Origin: Gammaproteobacteria bacterium
Lineage (GTDB): Bacteria; Pseudomonadota; Gammaproteobacteria; Ga0077536
DNA length: 64,000 nt
Direction: 5' to 3'
Assembly: GCA_009692365.1 (NCBI GenBank)
Contig: SHZJ01000003.1
Coordinates: forward strand, 1 to 64,000
Shown: positions 9,965-20,276 of the stretch, piece after piece
Position numbering within the stretch: position 1 is the stretch's first letter
Layout of the letters: each line of letters starts with the position of its first letter
The notes under the pieces: generated by a model
What the model saw: the letters and a program-made list of their open reading frames with translations, nothing else
Databases searched by the model: none
What the model was told of the DNA's origin: nothing
Position numbers and translations under genes: made by a program

Positions 9965-11194
9965 CTAGTTTTTCGGCACTAGTTTCAGAATGCGGCCTTG
10001 TGCGCTGTCTGTTAGCAGGTAGATCGCACCGTCTGGTCCTTGGCGTACGTCGCGAATTCGCTCCGCCTTCGGCAGCAGATCTGTGAGCAGTCGCTCCTCA
10101 CCCACCACGCGCTCGCCCTGCAGGTCCAGTCGCACGAGGTTGGTGGATGCAAGGCCCCCGACGAACAGGCTGCCCCGCCACGCCGGAAACAGCGCGCCCG
10201 TATAAAACAGCATGCCGCTGGGCGCTATCACCGGGTCCCAGTAGTACAGCGGTTGTTCCAGCCCGGCCTGCGCCGTTAAATCGCCGGTGATGGCGCCGCC
10301 CCAGTATTCGATCCCGTAGGCAATGATCGGCCAGCCATAGTTGTGGCCTTTGCGCACGACGTTGATTTCGTCTCCGCCACGGGTGCCATGTTCCACTGCC
10401 CACAGTTCGCCGGTGGTGGGATTAATGGCAGCGGCCTGTACGTTACGGTGACCGAGCGACCAGATCTCGGCTCGCGCCTGGGCGTTACCGACATAGGGGT
10501 TGTCGGGCGGAATCGATCCGTCGGGACTGAGGCGGACGATCTTGCCCTGCAGGGTGTCCAACTTCTGTACCAAACCCCGACCCTCCTCCGTCATTCGGTC
10601 ACCCTGCGTCACAAATAAACTACCGTCGCGCGCAAAGACCAGGCGGCCGCCAAAGTGCCCCGGCGAGGTCAGCGATGGCGCTTGCCGGTAGATCACCTGA
10701 ACGTTCTCAACTGCGGGAGCCGCCCCCTCGATTAGCTTGCCGCGGGCGAGCGCGGTGTGGTTGGTTCCGTCGGGCTGCGGTTCGGCGTAGGTCCAGTAAA
10801 TGAGCTGGTTAGACGTAAACGCGGGGTCCACCGCCACCTCCAGCAGCCCGCCCTGGCCGCGCGTATCGACCGTGGGCAAGCCCAGCACAGGCACGGACAA
10901 CGCGCCGTCCGGCCCCACCACCCGCAGGCGACCCGGCCGCTCGGTCACCAGCATATTGCCCGTTGGCAGGAACGCCAGACTCCAGGGTTTGTGCAGCTTC
11001 TGCGTGAGGGTACGAACCTCGAACGCGACGTGGGTGGTGCGCGCCGGCGCGCGCGTCTGCCCCGCGAAGGCCGGCTGCTGCCCCGTGGCATTGGGCGGAT
11101 TAGGGTCTACCCCCAGCGGCTGATCGCGCGCAGAACAGGCGCATAAGCTACCCGCTGCGAGGGCGAAAAGAACGCATTGCTGTCGCCAAGTCAT
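9965..11194 (-). CDS. PQQ-dependent sugar dehydrogenase (glucose/sorbosone dehydrogenase family) lipoprotein
   Basis: 409 aa; lipobox [28 protein letters not shown]..., [30 protein letters not shown]. Confidence 0.9.
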   Translation of the reverse strand: MTWRQQCVLFALAAGSLCACSARDQPLGVDPNPPNATGQQPAFAGQTRAPARTTHVAFEVRTLTQKLHKPWSLAFLPTGNMLVTERPGRLRVVGPDGALSVPVLGLPTVDTRGQGGLLEVAVDPAFTSNQLIYWTYAEPQPDGTNHTALARGKLIEGAAPAVENVQVIYRQAPSLTSPGHFGGRLVFARDGSLFVTQGDRMTEEGRGLVQKLDTLQGKIVRLSPDGSIPPDNPYVGNAQARAEIWSLGHRNVQAAAINPTTGELWAVEHGTRGGDEINVVRKGHNYGWPIIAYGIEYWGGAITGDLTAQAGLEQPLYYWDPVIAPSGMLFYTGALFPAWRGSLFVGGLASTNLVRLDLQGERVVGEERLLTDLLPKAERIRDVRQGPDGAIYLLTDSAQGRILKLVPKN

Positions 11195-11316
11195 GCCACT
11201 GACGAGCGCAGTTTTTCCCGCGCACCCAGGTAGCCGCAGCGCGCCACGCCCAGGCGGCGCGCGGCCCGTGTTTGTTGGGTAGCAGCAACGGCAGGTTTTA
11301 GCGTCAGGTCTTGCAT
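11191..11316 (-). CDS. Candidate 41-aa small ORF upstream of and overlapping the sugar dehydrogenase
   Basis: [47 protein letters not shown] upstream; its TGA overlaps the ATG of the sugar dehydrogenase (ATGA). Confidence 0.4.
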   Translation of the reverse strand: MQDLTLKPAVAATQQTRAARRLGVARCGYLGAREKLRSSVA

Positions 11317-11507
11317 GGCATTTTTATCCTCCTCAGTGCGGGCGGCGGTCGCTCGATGCGGAGGCCCCGTTGCCGACGATTAGCCGCCTCGGGGGTCGGT
11401 AGCCAAAAGCTGGCGCGCCAACGCCTGTCCAGCAGGTGCGCCGCGCCACGCCCCGCGAGGTCTTCGTCAACCCGCCCCGCCCACCGCAGACATTCCGGGT
11501 GCGCAAT

Positions 11508-12380
11508 TCAGCGTGGCACGGCACCGGGTGGGCGCGGTCGGAGCTGGGGAAAATCCGGGTGCCGGAACGGCGAACCGGGCTGCGCGAGCGCCATTTTCTT
11601 CAGCGCATGACGCCCGCCGTCGTCGTGCTTCAAACCGTCGATGTTGGCCATGCCGTCATGTGGGCGCGCCGCGCACCAGGCGTCGTCGCCGAAAAAACGC
11701 AGCGACAGCGTACGTCGGCGCACGCCCGCCAGCGTCGGTGCGCCACCGTGCAGGACAGCGGGATGGAAAATCACCGCGTCACCCGGCGCTACCGCCCACG
11801 AGAGGATATCGAAAGCCGCACGTTGGGCGTCGACGTCCGGCAGTGGCGGCCACTGCGCAGGATTAAACAGATTGGCGCTGACATCGTCTGGCTTGAAAGC
11901 GGATGGATTGTAGAGCGGGCCGCGGTGCGAGCCACGCACGAACTCCAGAGAACAAGCCTGACTCACAGGATCCAGACACAGCCACATCACGGCGAGATGT
12001 TCGCCGGCCACCGGCAGGTAAGGCAGGTCTTGGTGCCAGGGCGTGCGGCGGGTCGCCGCGCCTTCCTTGAGCCAGATCTGTTCGTACATCAGCCACACAT
12101 TGGGGCAGGCGAAGAGCGCCGCCGGGAGGTCGGCGAGGGAAGTATCGCAGAGCAGTTCACGGTAGGCCGGGAACGCATCTGGGTTCGCTTGGTCCTGATA
12201 GAAGGTGCCCGGCGTGCCGAGCAGTACGGCGCCGGCGCCCGGCCCTGGGTGCGCCAGCGTCCATTCAAAGCTCTGCGCAGCGAGCGCTAGCGTGGGCGGG
12301 GCGAGCGCGTTACGGATGACCAACGCGCCGTCCTCGCGAAATTTGCGCTGCCACTCGGCCACCCGATCGGTCTCCAGCAT
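11508..12380 (-). CDS. Phytanoyl-CoA dioxygenase (PhyH) family protein
   Basis: 290 aa; WHQDLPYLPVAGEHLAVMWLCLDPVSQACSLEFVRGSHR, PGDAVIFHPAVLHGG. Confidence 0.88.
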   Translation of the reverse strand: MLETDRVAEWQRKFREDGALVIRNALAPPTLALAAQSFEWTLAHPGPGAGAVLLGTPGTFYQDQANPDAFPAYRELLCDTSLADLPAALFACPNVWLMYEQIWLKEGAATRRTPWHQDLPYLPVAGEHLAVMWLCLDPVSQACSLEFVRGSHRGPLYNPSAFKPDDVSANLFNPAQWPPLPDVDAQRAAFDILSWAVAPGDAVIFHPAVLHGGAPTLAGVRRRTLSLRFFGDDAWCAARPHDGMANIDGLKHDDGGRHALKKMALAQPGSPFRHPDFPQLRPRPPGAVPR

Positions 12381-13021
12381 GACGATCTTCCTCGCGGCGC
12401 AATCTAGGTCAGAAGTCTAGCGCGTGCGCGGCGCGCCCGCAGCAGCGACCGCAGAAAGCTGGGGTGGCGACCCTTCCTGCGGGGTTGCGCGTGGGCGCAC
12501 GCTCGCGGACTGATGCTGCACGCAGCTAGCAGCGCCGCGCGCCGGTTCGCGTCGCTCGCGGGGTTTCGCAACCGCCCAACGAGCGCCCGGCGCTGTGCCG
12601 GGTACTGCCGCTGGGCTGTCGGTGCCAGCAAACCTAGCCGCGATCCTGCTGCGGTAAACGGCGGTCAGCGCCCGCCCCGAGCCGCCGATCTCCCCTTCCA
12701 ACGCGGCCCGCAAGCTGGGTGCCGCCGCACCCCAAGAACCCTAAAAGCTCCGTGCTCATCCAGCTTCCATCCCTCGCCAGGGCGCCGCTGCCGGGCTGCT
12801 GGCTGCTGCGCGCGCTCGCCGCAGCCCGACCACCACCAGCGGGTGATGCGGCCCGTCAGCCGGCGTTCAAGCGGGTCAGGGCTCCTGCGTTCATGCCGGT
12901 CGACGCTCGCCTTCGTGCTGTTGCCCGGCGCAAGCTTTTCAGCGATCGTTGAGCAGCGGCGACCCGCGCCAGGCGGGTTGTGTTAGCCCGCCCATCACTC
13001 TCGCAGCAAAAGAAAGAAAGC

Positions 13022-14158
13022 ATGATCACAGCCTTCGATGACTACCTCATTCATCAGACGCCACAGGCGCTGGCCCACGTGGGCACGACCGATTCCAACG
13101 CCTACGACCGCTATTTCCTCGAAGGCTTCGTCGCAGACGGCTCGCTGATCTTCGGCGGGGCTTTTGGTCGCTATCCTAATCGGGACCTCACGGATGCCGC
13201 CTTTAGCGTCAGCTTCGAGGGCACACAATATTCGCTGTTCGCGAGCGGCCGAGCACCGCTGGAGCGCACAGATTCCAGCGCCGGGCCGATCGCGGTTGAG
13301 ATCATTCATCCCATGCGCAGCCTGCGCCTGCGGGTCGAGGATCCGCAACGCGGGTTTAACGCGGACCTGCGGTTCGACGCCATCACGGGTGCGATCGACG
13401 AGGGCCGCCAGACGCTGACCGACGGACTGCGCACCTCGGTCGACCTCACGCGCTACTCCCAGCTTGGTACTTGGTCGGGGCACATCGAAGTGAAAGGCCA
13501 CCGCATCGAACTCACCAACCAGCGCGTGCTCGGCGTGCGCGATCATTCTTGGGGTGTGCGCCCGCTGGGTGGCGGCGGCAGCACGCGCTGGGCGCCCCAA
13601 ATCCATTGGTACTGGGGCCCGATTTTTTTCGAAAACGAATGCCTGCATTGGCACTTGAATGACAGCGCCGAGGGCAACGTTATCGATCGCTTCGCGGCCC
13701 TCGTGCCCCGCGTCGAGAATGCTGGCAGCAGCCCACTCTACCTGCGCGACACCGGCGGGGAATATCTGGTGCCGACGTCCTTCACGCCGCGCTATCGCCA
13801 CGGCACGCGGCGCTTAGAGCATCTTGAAGTCGTCCTCCACGACCAGCGCGGGCCGCGCATGAAGCTAGCGTTCATTCCCGACCCACACCTGCTATTTTCA
13901 TTGATGGGCCTGGGCTACACCAACAAAGCTTGGGAACACGGGGCCTGGCGCGGGGAAGGCATGGTCGATGAGAACGCTTGGCCGAGCCATGAACAATCGC
14001 CGCTCTTTCCGCGCAACTGGCATATGCACCATGTGTGCAAAGTCATTCGCGACGATGGGGTGCACGGCACGGCTCTTTTGGAGCAGTGCTTTTTTGGGCC
14101 ACACCAGCCGAGCGGGCTGACCGGCGTCACAGCTGGCTGGCCGTCGGTGGAAACCTGA
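13022..14158 (+). CDS. Conserved hypothetical protein (possibly AttH/lipocalin-like)
   Basis: 379-aa ORF; RVLGVRDHSWGVRPLGGGG...HWYWGPIFFENECLHWHLND; family assignment uncertain. Confidence 0.65.
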   Translation: MITAFDDYLIHQTPQALAHVGTTDSNAYDRYFLEGFVADGSLIFGGAFGRYPNRDLTDAAFSVSFEGTQYSLFASGRAPLERTDSSAGPIAVEIIHPMRSLRLRVEDPQRGFNADLRFDAITGAIDEGRQTLTDGLRTSVDLTRYSQLGTWSGHIEVKGHRIELTNQRVLGVRDHSWGVRPLGGGGSTRWAPQIHWYWGPIFFENECLHWHLNDSAEGNVIDRFAALVPRVENAGSSPLYLRDTGGEYLVPTSFTPRYRHGTRRLEHLEVVLHDQRGPRMKLAFIPDPHLLFSLMGLGYTNKAWEHGAWRGEGMVDENAWPSHEQSPLFPRNWHMHHVCKVIRDDGVHGTALLEQCFFGPHQPSGLTGVTAGWPSVET

Positions 14159-14706
14159 AAGACGACGCCAAACGCCGGGACCGTGGGGACCCCATGCAAC
14201 GGCGGACAAGGGCACGGCCCCGCGTTCAATCACCTCGAGCGCGGCGCCACAGTTGGTGGGTTAGATGAGCGCGCCGACGCCTCTGGACCGTGGACGCGCA
14301 GGCGTTTCGGCCCGGAGGTCTGCCAAGCCGGCCGCGACAGCCTTGATCAGCCCGGCCGCAGCCCGCCGGGCGCGAGCGCGGTCGCGGCGCGAAACAGCCC
14401 AATGCCAGCGACGTGCAGTGTCCTGCTTCGCTTAACGATTGGCGGCACACGTCCCGTCCCCGCTGCCGCGTTGGCAGTAAGGGCCGCAAGCCGTGCCGCA
14501 CGACCGGCAGCAGCTCCTGACTAAGCTGATGGCGATAGCGCTCAGCGTCACTTTTAAGCGGCCTCCTCCGCTTTGGCTAGCGCTGCCCGTTGGCGGCTCG
14601 TTGCAACGGAGAGTCGGCGGTTTTCGGGCTAATTTGCGCGCGGCCAGCCGTTGCCGCAGCGTTACGTGAAACAATGTAGCTCACCGTCACTGCGAGCCAA
14701 TCCGCC

Positions 14707-15846
14707 ATGGTATTGACCGACGAGCAAGCCCAAATACGCGCGGCGACGCGCCTGTTCGCGCAGCGCGAAATCGTTCCCTACGCCGCCGCATGGGACCGCG
14801 ACTGCGCCGTGCCGTTAGCTGTTTTACGCGCCATGGGCGGCGTGGGGCTGATGGGCTTGTGCGTGGACCCAGCCTGGGGCGGCGCCGGCGCGGATTTCGT
14901 CTCCTACGCCCTGGCGGTCGAGGAGATTGCGCATGGCGACTGTGGCGTGTGCAACATGATGTGCGTCAATAACTCACCCAACTGTGCCGCGCTCACTGAC
15001 CACGGCACGCCCGATCAGAAAGAGCGTTTCCTGCGCCCGCTGGCCGGCGGCGTGCAGCACAGCGCGTTCTTGTTGACCGAGCCACAAGCCGGCTCGGACG
15101 CGGCGGCGCTCCAGACGCGGGCCGTGCGCAAAGCCGACCGTTACCTCCTCAACGGCACCAAACAATTCATCACCGCGGGGCGCAGCGCAGACGTCGCGCT
15201 AATTGTGGCGGTGACCGACCCTGCGGCCGGCAAGCGGGGCATGACCTGCTTTTTGACGCCCACCGCCACCCCCGGCTACCGCGTCGCGAAAGAGGAAATA
15301 AAACTCGGGCACCGCAGCGCAGACACCTGTCAGATAGCGCTCGAGGATCTGGAGGTACCCATGGAGAACCGCCTCGGCGCCCCAGGAGACGGCTACCGGA
15401 TTGCACTGGCCTACCTGGAAAACGGACGCATCGGCGTTGCCGCGCAAGCGCTTGGGGTTGCCCGCGCGGCGTTGGAGGCGGCTCGCGGCTATGCGCAGTT
15501 GCGGCAAACGTTTGGCCGCCCGCTCACTGAGCATCAGGCAATTGCCTTCCGACTGGCCGACATGGCCACCGCCATAGAGGCCGCACGACAGCTAACGTGG
15601 CACGCAGCGGCGCTCAAAGACGCGGGGCGGGTCTGCCTCAAAGAGGCTTCGATGGCCAAACTAGCGGCCACCGCGATGGTCGAGCAGGTGTGTTCGCAGG
15701 CTATCCAGATCCACGGCGGCAACGGCTATCTGAGCGACTACCCGGTCGAAAAATACTATCGCGACGCGCGCGTCCTATCGATCTATGAGGGCACCAACGA
15801 TATTCAGCGCATGGTGATCAGCCGGGCCTTAGCCGCCGGGGGCTGA
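14707..15846 (+). CDS. Acyl-CoA dehydrogenase family protein
   Basis: 379 aa; SAFLLTEPQAGSDAAALQTRA, QIHGGNGYLSDYPVEKYYRDARVLSIYEGTNDIQRMVI. Confidence 0.95.
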   Translation: MVLTDEQAQIRAATRLFAQREIVPYAAAWDRDCAVPLAVLRAMGGVGLMGLCVDPAWGGAGADFVSYALAVEEIAHGDCGVCNMMCVNNSPNCAALTDHGTPDQKERFLRPLAGGVQHSAFLLTEPQAGSDAAALQTRAVRKADRYLLNGTKQFITAGRSADVALIVAVTDPAAGKRGMTCFLTPTATPGYRVAKEEIKLGHRSADTCQIALEDLEVPMENRLGAPGDGYRIALAYLENGRIGVAAQALGVARAALEAARGYAQLRQTFGRPLTEHQAIAFRLADMATAIEAARQLTWHAAALKDAGRVCLKEASMAKLAATAMVEQVCSQAIQIHGGNGYLSDYPVEKYYRDARVLSIYEGTNDIQRMVISRALAAGG

Positions 15847-15964
15847 GCGCGCAGCTGGACGATAATGGCCGCGGGTGGTGTGGGGTCGGCCGGGTGACAG
15901 GGATACCGTCGAGCGGGCCGTTAGGCTGGCGGGCCGCCGGGTGGGGGTCGCCAAGCCGGCCGCG

Positions 15965-16180
15965 GCAGACGGTGGGTGTCCCGGCAGACCGACGGTGGGT
16001 GTCCCGGCAGACCCCATCCCAGCGGACGCACAGAAGAGGCAGACGTCCACACAGTGGGTGTCCCAGCAGACGCAGACGTCGCAGCAGACCTCCACGGGTG
16101 TCCCGGCAGACGTCGACCGGGCAGGCGGTGGGTGTCCCGGCAGACCTTGGACGGTGGGTGTCCCGGCAGACCTTGCGGCA
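15965..16180. repeat. GGTGGGTGTCCCGGCAGACC repeat array (six imperfect copies)
   Basis: Core GTGTCCC(G/A)GCAGAC occurs six times with irregular spacing. Confidence 0.85.
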
Positions 16181-16321
16181 GACCTTGTGGCGCGACCTCG
16201 GCCGCTCTTGAAAGACGGTCGGTGTCTTCAAAAAATCCGCCGTGCCTGCGCGCCCGCGCGTCATTACCGGCTAAATTCAGGCTCGCTTTCGCCGAGCTGT
16301 CTGCCCCCAAGACGGGGCCGC

Positions 16322-17362
16322 TCAGTGGTTTGGCGGCGAGACCTTTTGCCGCAGCCAGTCCGAATTAGCGCCCGCAAGGCCGCGCCAATAAACCCAGACC
16401 CAGGGCTGCGCTCGCACGGCGCCTAAGGCGTGTTTGACGGCCATCGCCGTCTCACCGAGGCGGCGATAATAGGTCGCGCCAACATGGTGGCACTGCGCCC
16501 GGATGCGCTGGATGACGGCGCGATGCGCGGCGAACTCTGGTCGGTCTTTTACCCAGTCCAGCACCCTAAGATAAGGTAATTCCTTGGGGCCTTTGAGCAA
16601 GGCCACAATGCTGCCTGCACGCTGGCGATAATAGGCCGTGATTTGGGGCATAAAAACAAAAGCACCCCGCTGCGCAAGGCGTAACCACAGCAGGGTGTCT
16701 TCTGCGGTTTTCACGGTGGGCTCGAAATGGCCAATGGCGGTCATGGCAGCCCGCCGCACCAGGGTTGCCCCAACCCACGCAAACTGCACCGAGGCAAACG
16801 CTTCGAAGGGGTGCGTCAGAAGCACGGGCTCGCCGGTTGCGACGGAATGCGCAAACAGGCGCGCACCACTCGGCCCCAAGCCGATGCGACCGATGGGTGT
16901 CGCCGGGAGTGCCTCTTCAAACCAAGCGAAGTCCGCAGCAATAACGTCTGCCGAGGGGTAACGCCGGGCCACCGCCAAACGCTGCGCCAGCGCATCCCGC
17001 GTCCACACATCATCGCTATCCAACAGGGCGACGTACTCTCCACGCGCCACGGCCAACGCCGCATTTCGGGCTGCCACGAGGCCTTGGTTACGCCCTAGTG
17101 CGATGACCTTAAATCGCGGATCGGTGGCCGCCCAAGCGTGCAGTACGGCGAGCGTGTCGTCGGTGGAGCCATCGTCCACTAGCAGCACTTCAAAGTCCTG
17201 CAAGGTTTGCGCCCCAACCGACTGCAAGGTGGCTGGCAGAAAAGCGGCCGCGTTAAAACATGGCACGATGATACTGACCAAGGGTGGGGCTTGGGGTGTG
17301 GTCATTTTCCCCTCGACAAAAGAATCTTTAGCGCCGCGGCGGGCGCCCCCCCAAAACTCCAC
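16322..17362 (-). CDS. Family 2 glycosyltransferase
   Basis: VSIIVPCFNAAAFLPATLQSVGAQTLQDFEVLLVDDGSTDDT...; start probably internal (MTTPQAPPLVSIIV). Confidence 0.9.
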   Translation of the reverse strand: MEFWGGARRGAKDSFVEGKMTTPQAPPLVSIIVPCFNAAAFLPATLQSVGAQTLQDFEVLLVDDGSTDDTLAVLHAWAATDPRFKVIALGRNQGLVAARNAALAVARGEYVALLDSDDVWTRDALAQRLAVARRYPSADVIAADFAWFEEALPATPIGRIGLGPSGARLFAHSVATGEPVLLTHPFEAFASVQFAWVGATLVRRAAMTAIGHFEPTVKTAEDTLLWLRLAQRGAFVFMPQITAYYRQRAGSIVALLKGPKELPYLRVLDWVKDRPEFAAHRAVIQRIRAQCHHVGATYYRRLGETAMAVKHALGAVRAQPWVWVYWRGLAGANSDWLRQKVSPPNH

Positions 17363-18267
17363 GGGTCGAGCTTGAAATGTTCATGGAGCAAGGGCCACGG
17401 CAACGCTTTGCGGTGACCGACGCGATGCAGCATATCCCGGGCAAAAGCGTGACGAAGATCTTGAATGCCAGCCTGCACGTGTTGCCGCTGCGCGGGTGTC
17501 AGTTTGAATTGAGCGATGATGGTCCGGCGATACTTGATCTCGTTATGGATCCGCAACAGGTGTTACTCGCTGCCCCAACCCGCGCCGGCATAAATATTGA
17601 CGCCTTTGCCATAACGTGCCGCGGTGTGCGTGGAAAACGCGCTCAAGGCACCCTGCACCATCAACGCCATCCAGAACAGGTAATCCTCCCCGGCATTGGC
17701 GAACTCTACCTGAAAGCGCTGCGCGGCAAATCGCTCAAAATGGTAGACCACCGTCGAGGTGCCAATGAGATTGCCGCGGATGGTTTGGTCGAGCATATCC
17801 CCTGCATAGGCATGTAAATCAGCCTGTACGGTGGGCAGCAAGGGGTGTCGTTCCAACTCGAGGCGACCGCCACGCGCAAAAGCGCCGCTAGCTTGATCCA
17901 ACTGGTAGTGATCAGCAAAAAAGAAGTCGTAACCGCAGGCCAGCGCCGCCACGGCGCGCGCCAAGTGGTCGGGCATCCACTCATCGTCGGAGTCCAAAAA
18001 TGCGAGGTAGCGGGTGCCCGGCGGGGCATGGTCTAGCCCGGTGTTGCGGGCCGCACCTGGGCCCCCGTTTGCCTGCGTAATGACTCGCACGGGGTGCGGC
18101 ATAGCACCACTGCCAGCGAGCTCTGCGGCGACCGGCGCGGGGGAGGCATCGTCCACCACAATGACCTGAATCGGCAGCGGGCAACCCTCCTGGGCCGCGA
18201 TGCTCGCCAGCGCTTTGGCCAAAATGCCCGGTGACCTTTGAAAATAGGGGATGACGACGGTGATCAT
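17302..18267 (-). pseudogene. Family 2 glycosyltransferase with an in-frame TAA near its C-terminus
   Basis: ORFs 17563-18267 and 17302-17556 are in the same frame; ...GAGWGSE*HLLRIHNEIKYRRTIIAQF reads through TAA 17563-17565. Confidence 0.75.
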
Positions 18268-18602
18268 TGCCGAGGTTCTAGCCCTATCTTTTGGCCCTTT
18301 GTTGGACCGTTAGTGGCCTTGCAGCAACCGACCGCGAAGGACGTGGTGGTTAAGGATGCTGATACCTCGCGTGTGTCGAGGTCCTGCGCTGTCAATCGAC
18401 CCTGCCTAAGCCCCCGGCAAGGAGCATTTTAGGTCGCAGCTGCGAATAGTGCAGGCTGGCCGTCTAAGCTCTTGCCCGCTCAGGTCTGAGGCTTCAGACG
18501 CGCCCAATTTATACCGCTCTTGGCAGTAACATAGAAACAGGCACGGAAGGCTCGGGCGCTTATACTGCTGGGATAGCATTCCTCGAGATTCGCTATCGGC
18601 AC

Positions 18603-20276
18603 ATGATCGCTCTACTGGAAGCGCGAGCCGCCGGTCTGTTTAAACCGGCACACCTCGCGAACAACGTGCTAGCGGGTTTGGTGGTGGGCATCGTGGCCTT
18701 GCCGCTGGCCATGGCTTTCGCCATCGCCAGCGGTGCCCGACCCGAGCAAGGGCTTTATACGGCCATCGTCGCGGGCCTAATCACCTCATTATTTGGCGGC
18801 ACGCGCGTCCAGATCTCCGGGCCTACGGGCGCCTTCATCGCCGTGCTCGCAGGAATTACCAGCCGCCACGGGGTGGCTGGATTGCAATTAGCCACGCTCA
18901 TGGCGGGCTTCATCTTGCTGGCGATGGGGCTGGCGCGGCTCGGGGCCTTAATCAAATACATTCCAACGCCGGTTATCGTTGGCTTCACCACCGGCATCGG
19001 CGTCATCATTTTTACCGGTCAGTGGCAAAATTTCTTCGGCCTGCACCCCGCCAACAGCGGCGTGCATTTCCACACAAAAATGGCGGCGCTGCTGCAAGCC
19101 TTACCCCAGTTGCACCGGGCGACCACCGCCTTGGGCGCCTTGACCCTCGCCATCTTGGTGGTGGCGCCACGCTGGCAAAAGCGCGTCCCCGCGCCGCTCA
19201 TCGCCATCCTGGTGGCGAGCGCGCTGCAGGCCATATTTGACTTCGAGGGGGTGGCCACCATTGGCTCGGCCTTCGGTGGCATCCCACGTAGCCTGCCAAG
19301 CGTTACGCTACCTACCGCGCACTGGGCGCTGCTCATCACGCTGGTGGGTCCGGCCTTTAGCATCGCCATGCTCGCCGCTATTGAGTCGTTGCTCTCGGCA
19401 GTCGTGGCAGACGGCGCGACGGGTACACGACACGACTCCAATCAGGAACTGGTGGCACAGGGGCTTGCCAATATCGCCGCCCCGTTACTGGGCGGGTTTG
19501 CCGCGACCGGCGCCATTGCCCGGACCGCGACGAATATCCGCAACGGGGCTACCAGTCCACTAGCCGGCGTGGTGCACTGTGTCTTCTTGCTGCTGGTCAT
19601 CGCGCTACTGGCACCACTGGCCTCGGCAATCCCCCTGTGCTCGCTGTCAGCCATTCTGTTTGTGGTGGCTTGGGGCATGAGCGAATTACCGCAGTTTCTG
19701 CGGCTGTGCCGGTGGGCGCCGCGCGCCGATGTCTTCGTTCTGGTGCTGAGTTTTGGCCTCACAGTCTTCGTTGATCTGGTCGTCGCGGTAAATGTGGGCG
19801 TGGCGCTAGCCGCGATCTTGTTCGTGCGCCACACGGCAGAGTCCGTCGAGGTGGCGGTCGACCCAGCGCTGGCCGCGGAGCTAGCCCCGTGGCCCCGTGA
19901 GGTGCTGGTCTATGCCATCGACGGGCCGCTTTTTTACGGTGCAGCAGTGAAGCTTGCGCGCATCAACGACCACCTCCAGCAGCAACCAGAGGTACGGGCG
20001 CTCGTGCTACGCATGGGGCGGGTACCGCTGGTTGACGTCACGGGCAGCGCCGCGCTCGAGCTAACGCTGCGCCGCTGTGAAGCGCGTGGCACGCGGGTGT
20101 TGCTGGCGGAACTGCGACCCAACGTCCAGCACACCCTAGCGCGTGCCGGGGTGTTGGGGCTGCTCGACAAAGACGATCTCGTGGCAACCCTCGAAGCCGC
20201 CCGCGGGCGCCTCGGGGCGGTGGTTCTGGCGGCGCCAGCAAAGCCGCACACCCACGGTTTGGGCGGCAGAATTTAA
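18603..20276 (+). CDS. SulP-family anion transporter with STAS domain
   Basis: 557 aa; GLYTAIVAGLITSLFGGTRVQISGPTGAF..., C-terminal STAS-like region. Confidence 0.93.
   Translation: MIALLEARAAGLFKPAHLANNVLAGLVVGIVALPLAMAFAIASGARPEQGLYTAIVAGLITSLFGGTRVQISGPTGAFIAVLAGITSRHGVAGLQLATLMAGFILLAMGLARLGALIKYIPTPVIVGFTTGIGVIIFTGQWQNFFGLHPANSGVHFHTKMAALLQALPQLHRATTALGALTLAILVVAPRWQKRVPAPLIAILVASALQAIFDFEGVATIGSAFGGIPRSLPSVTLPTAHWALLITLVGPAFSIAMLAAIESLLSAVVADGATGTRHDSNQELVAQGLANIAAPLLGGFAATGAIARTATNIRNGATSPLAGVVHCVFLLLVIALLAPLASAIPLCSLSAILFVVAWGMSELPQFLRLCRWAPRADVFVLVLSFGLTVFVDLVVAVNVGVALAAILFVRHTAESVEVAVDPALAAELAPWPREVLVYAIDGPLFYGAAVKLARINDHLQQQPEVRALVLRMGRVPLVDVTGSAALELTLRRCEARGTRVLLAELRPNVQHTLARAGVLGLLDKDDLVATLEAARGRLGAVVLAAPAKPHTHGLGGRI

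Noticed and set aside
11191-11316. pqqA (PQQ precursor peptide)
   Set aside because: The peptide lacks the conserved E-x3-Y motif and no pqqBCDE genes are in the window.
3711-15846. Biosynthetic gene cluster (NRPS/PKS/RiPP)
   Set aside because: No core biosynthetic enzyme, carrier protein or precursor peptide is recognisable; the enzymes present fit catabolism better.
15965-16180. CRISPR array
   Set aside because: Unit spacing is irregular, spacers are not unique or of constant length, and no cas genes are visible.
19019-19441. Antisense ORFs inside genes (e.g. in SulP, sucA, lpdA, pckG)
   Set aside because: Long antisense ORFs are expected in GC-rich codon usage; the sense frames carry clear family motifs.
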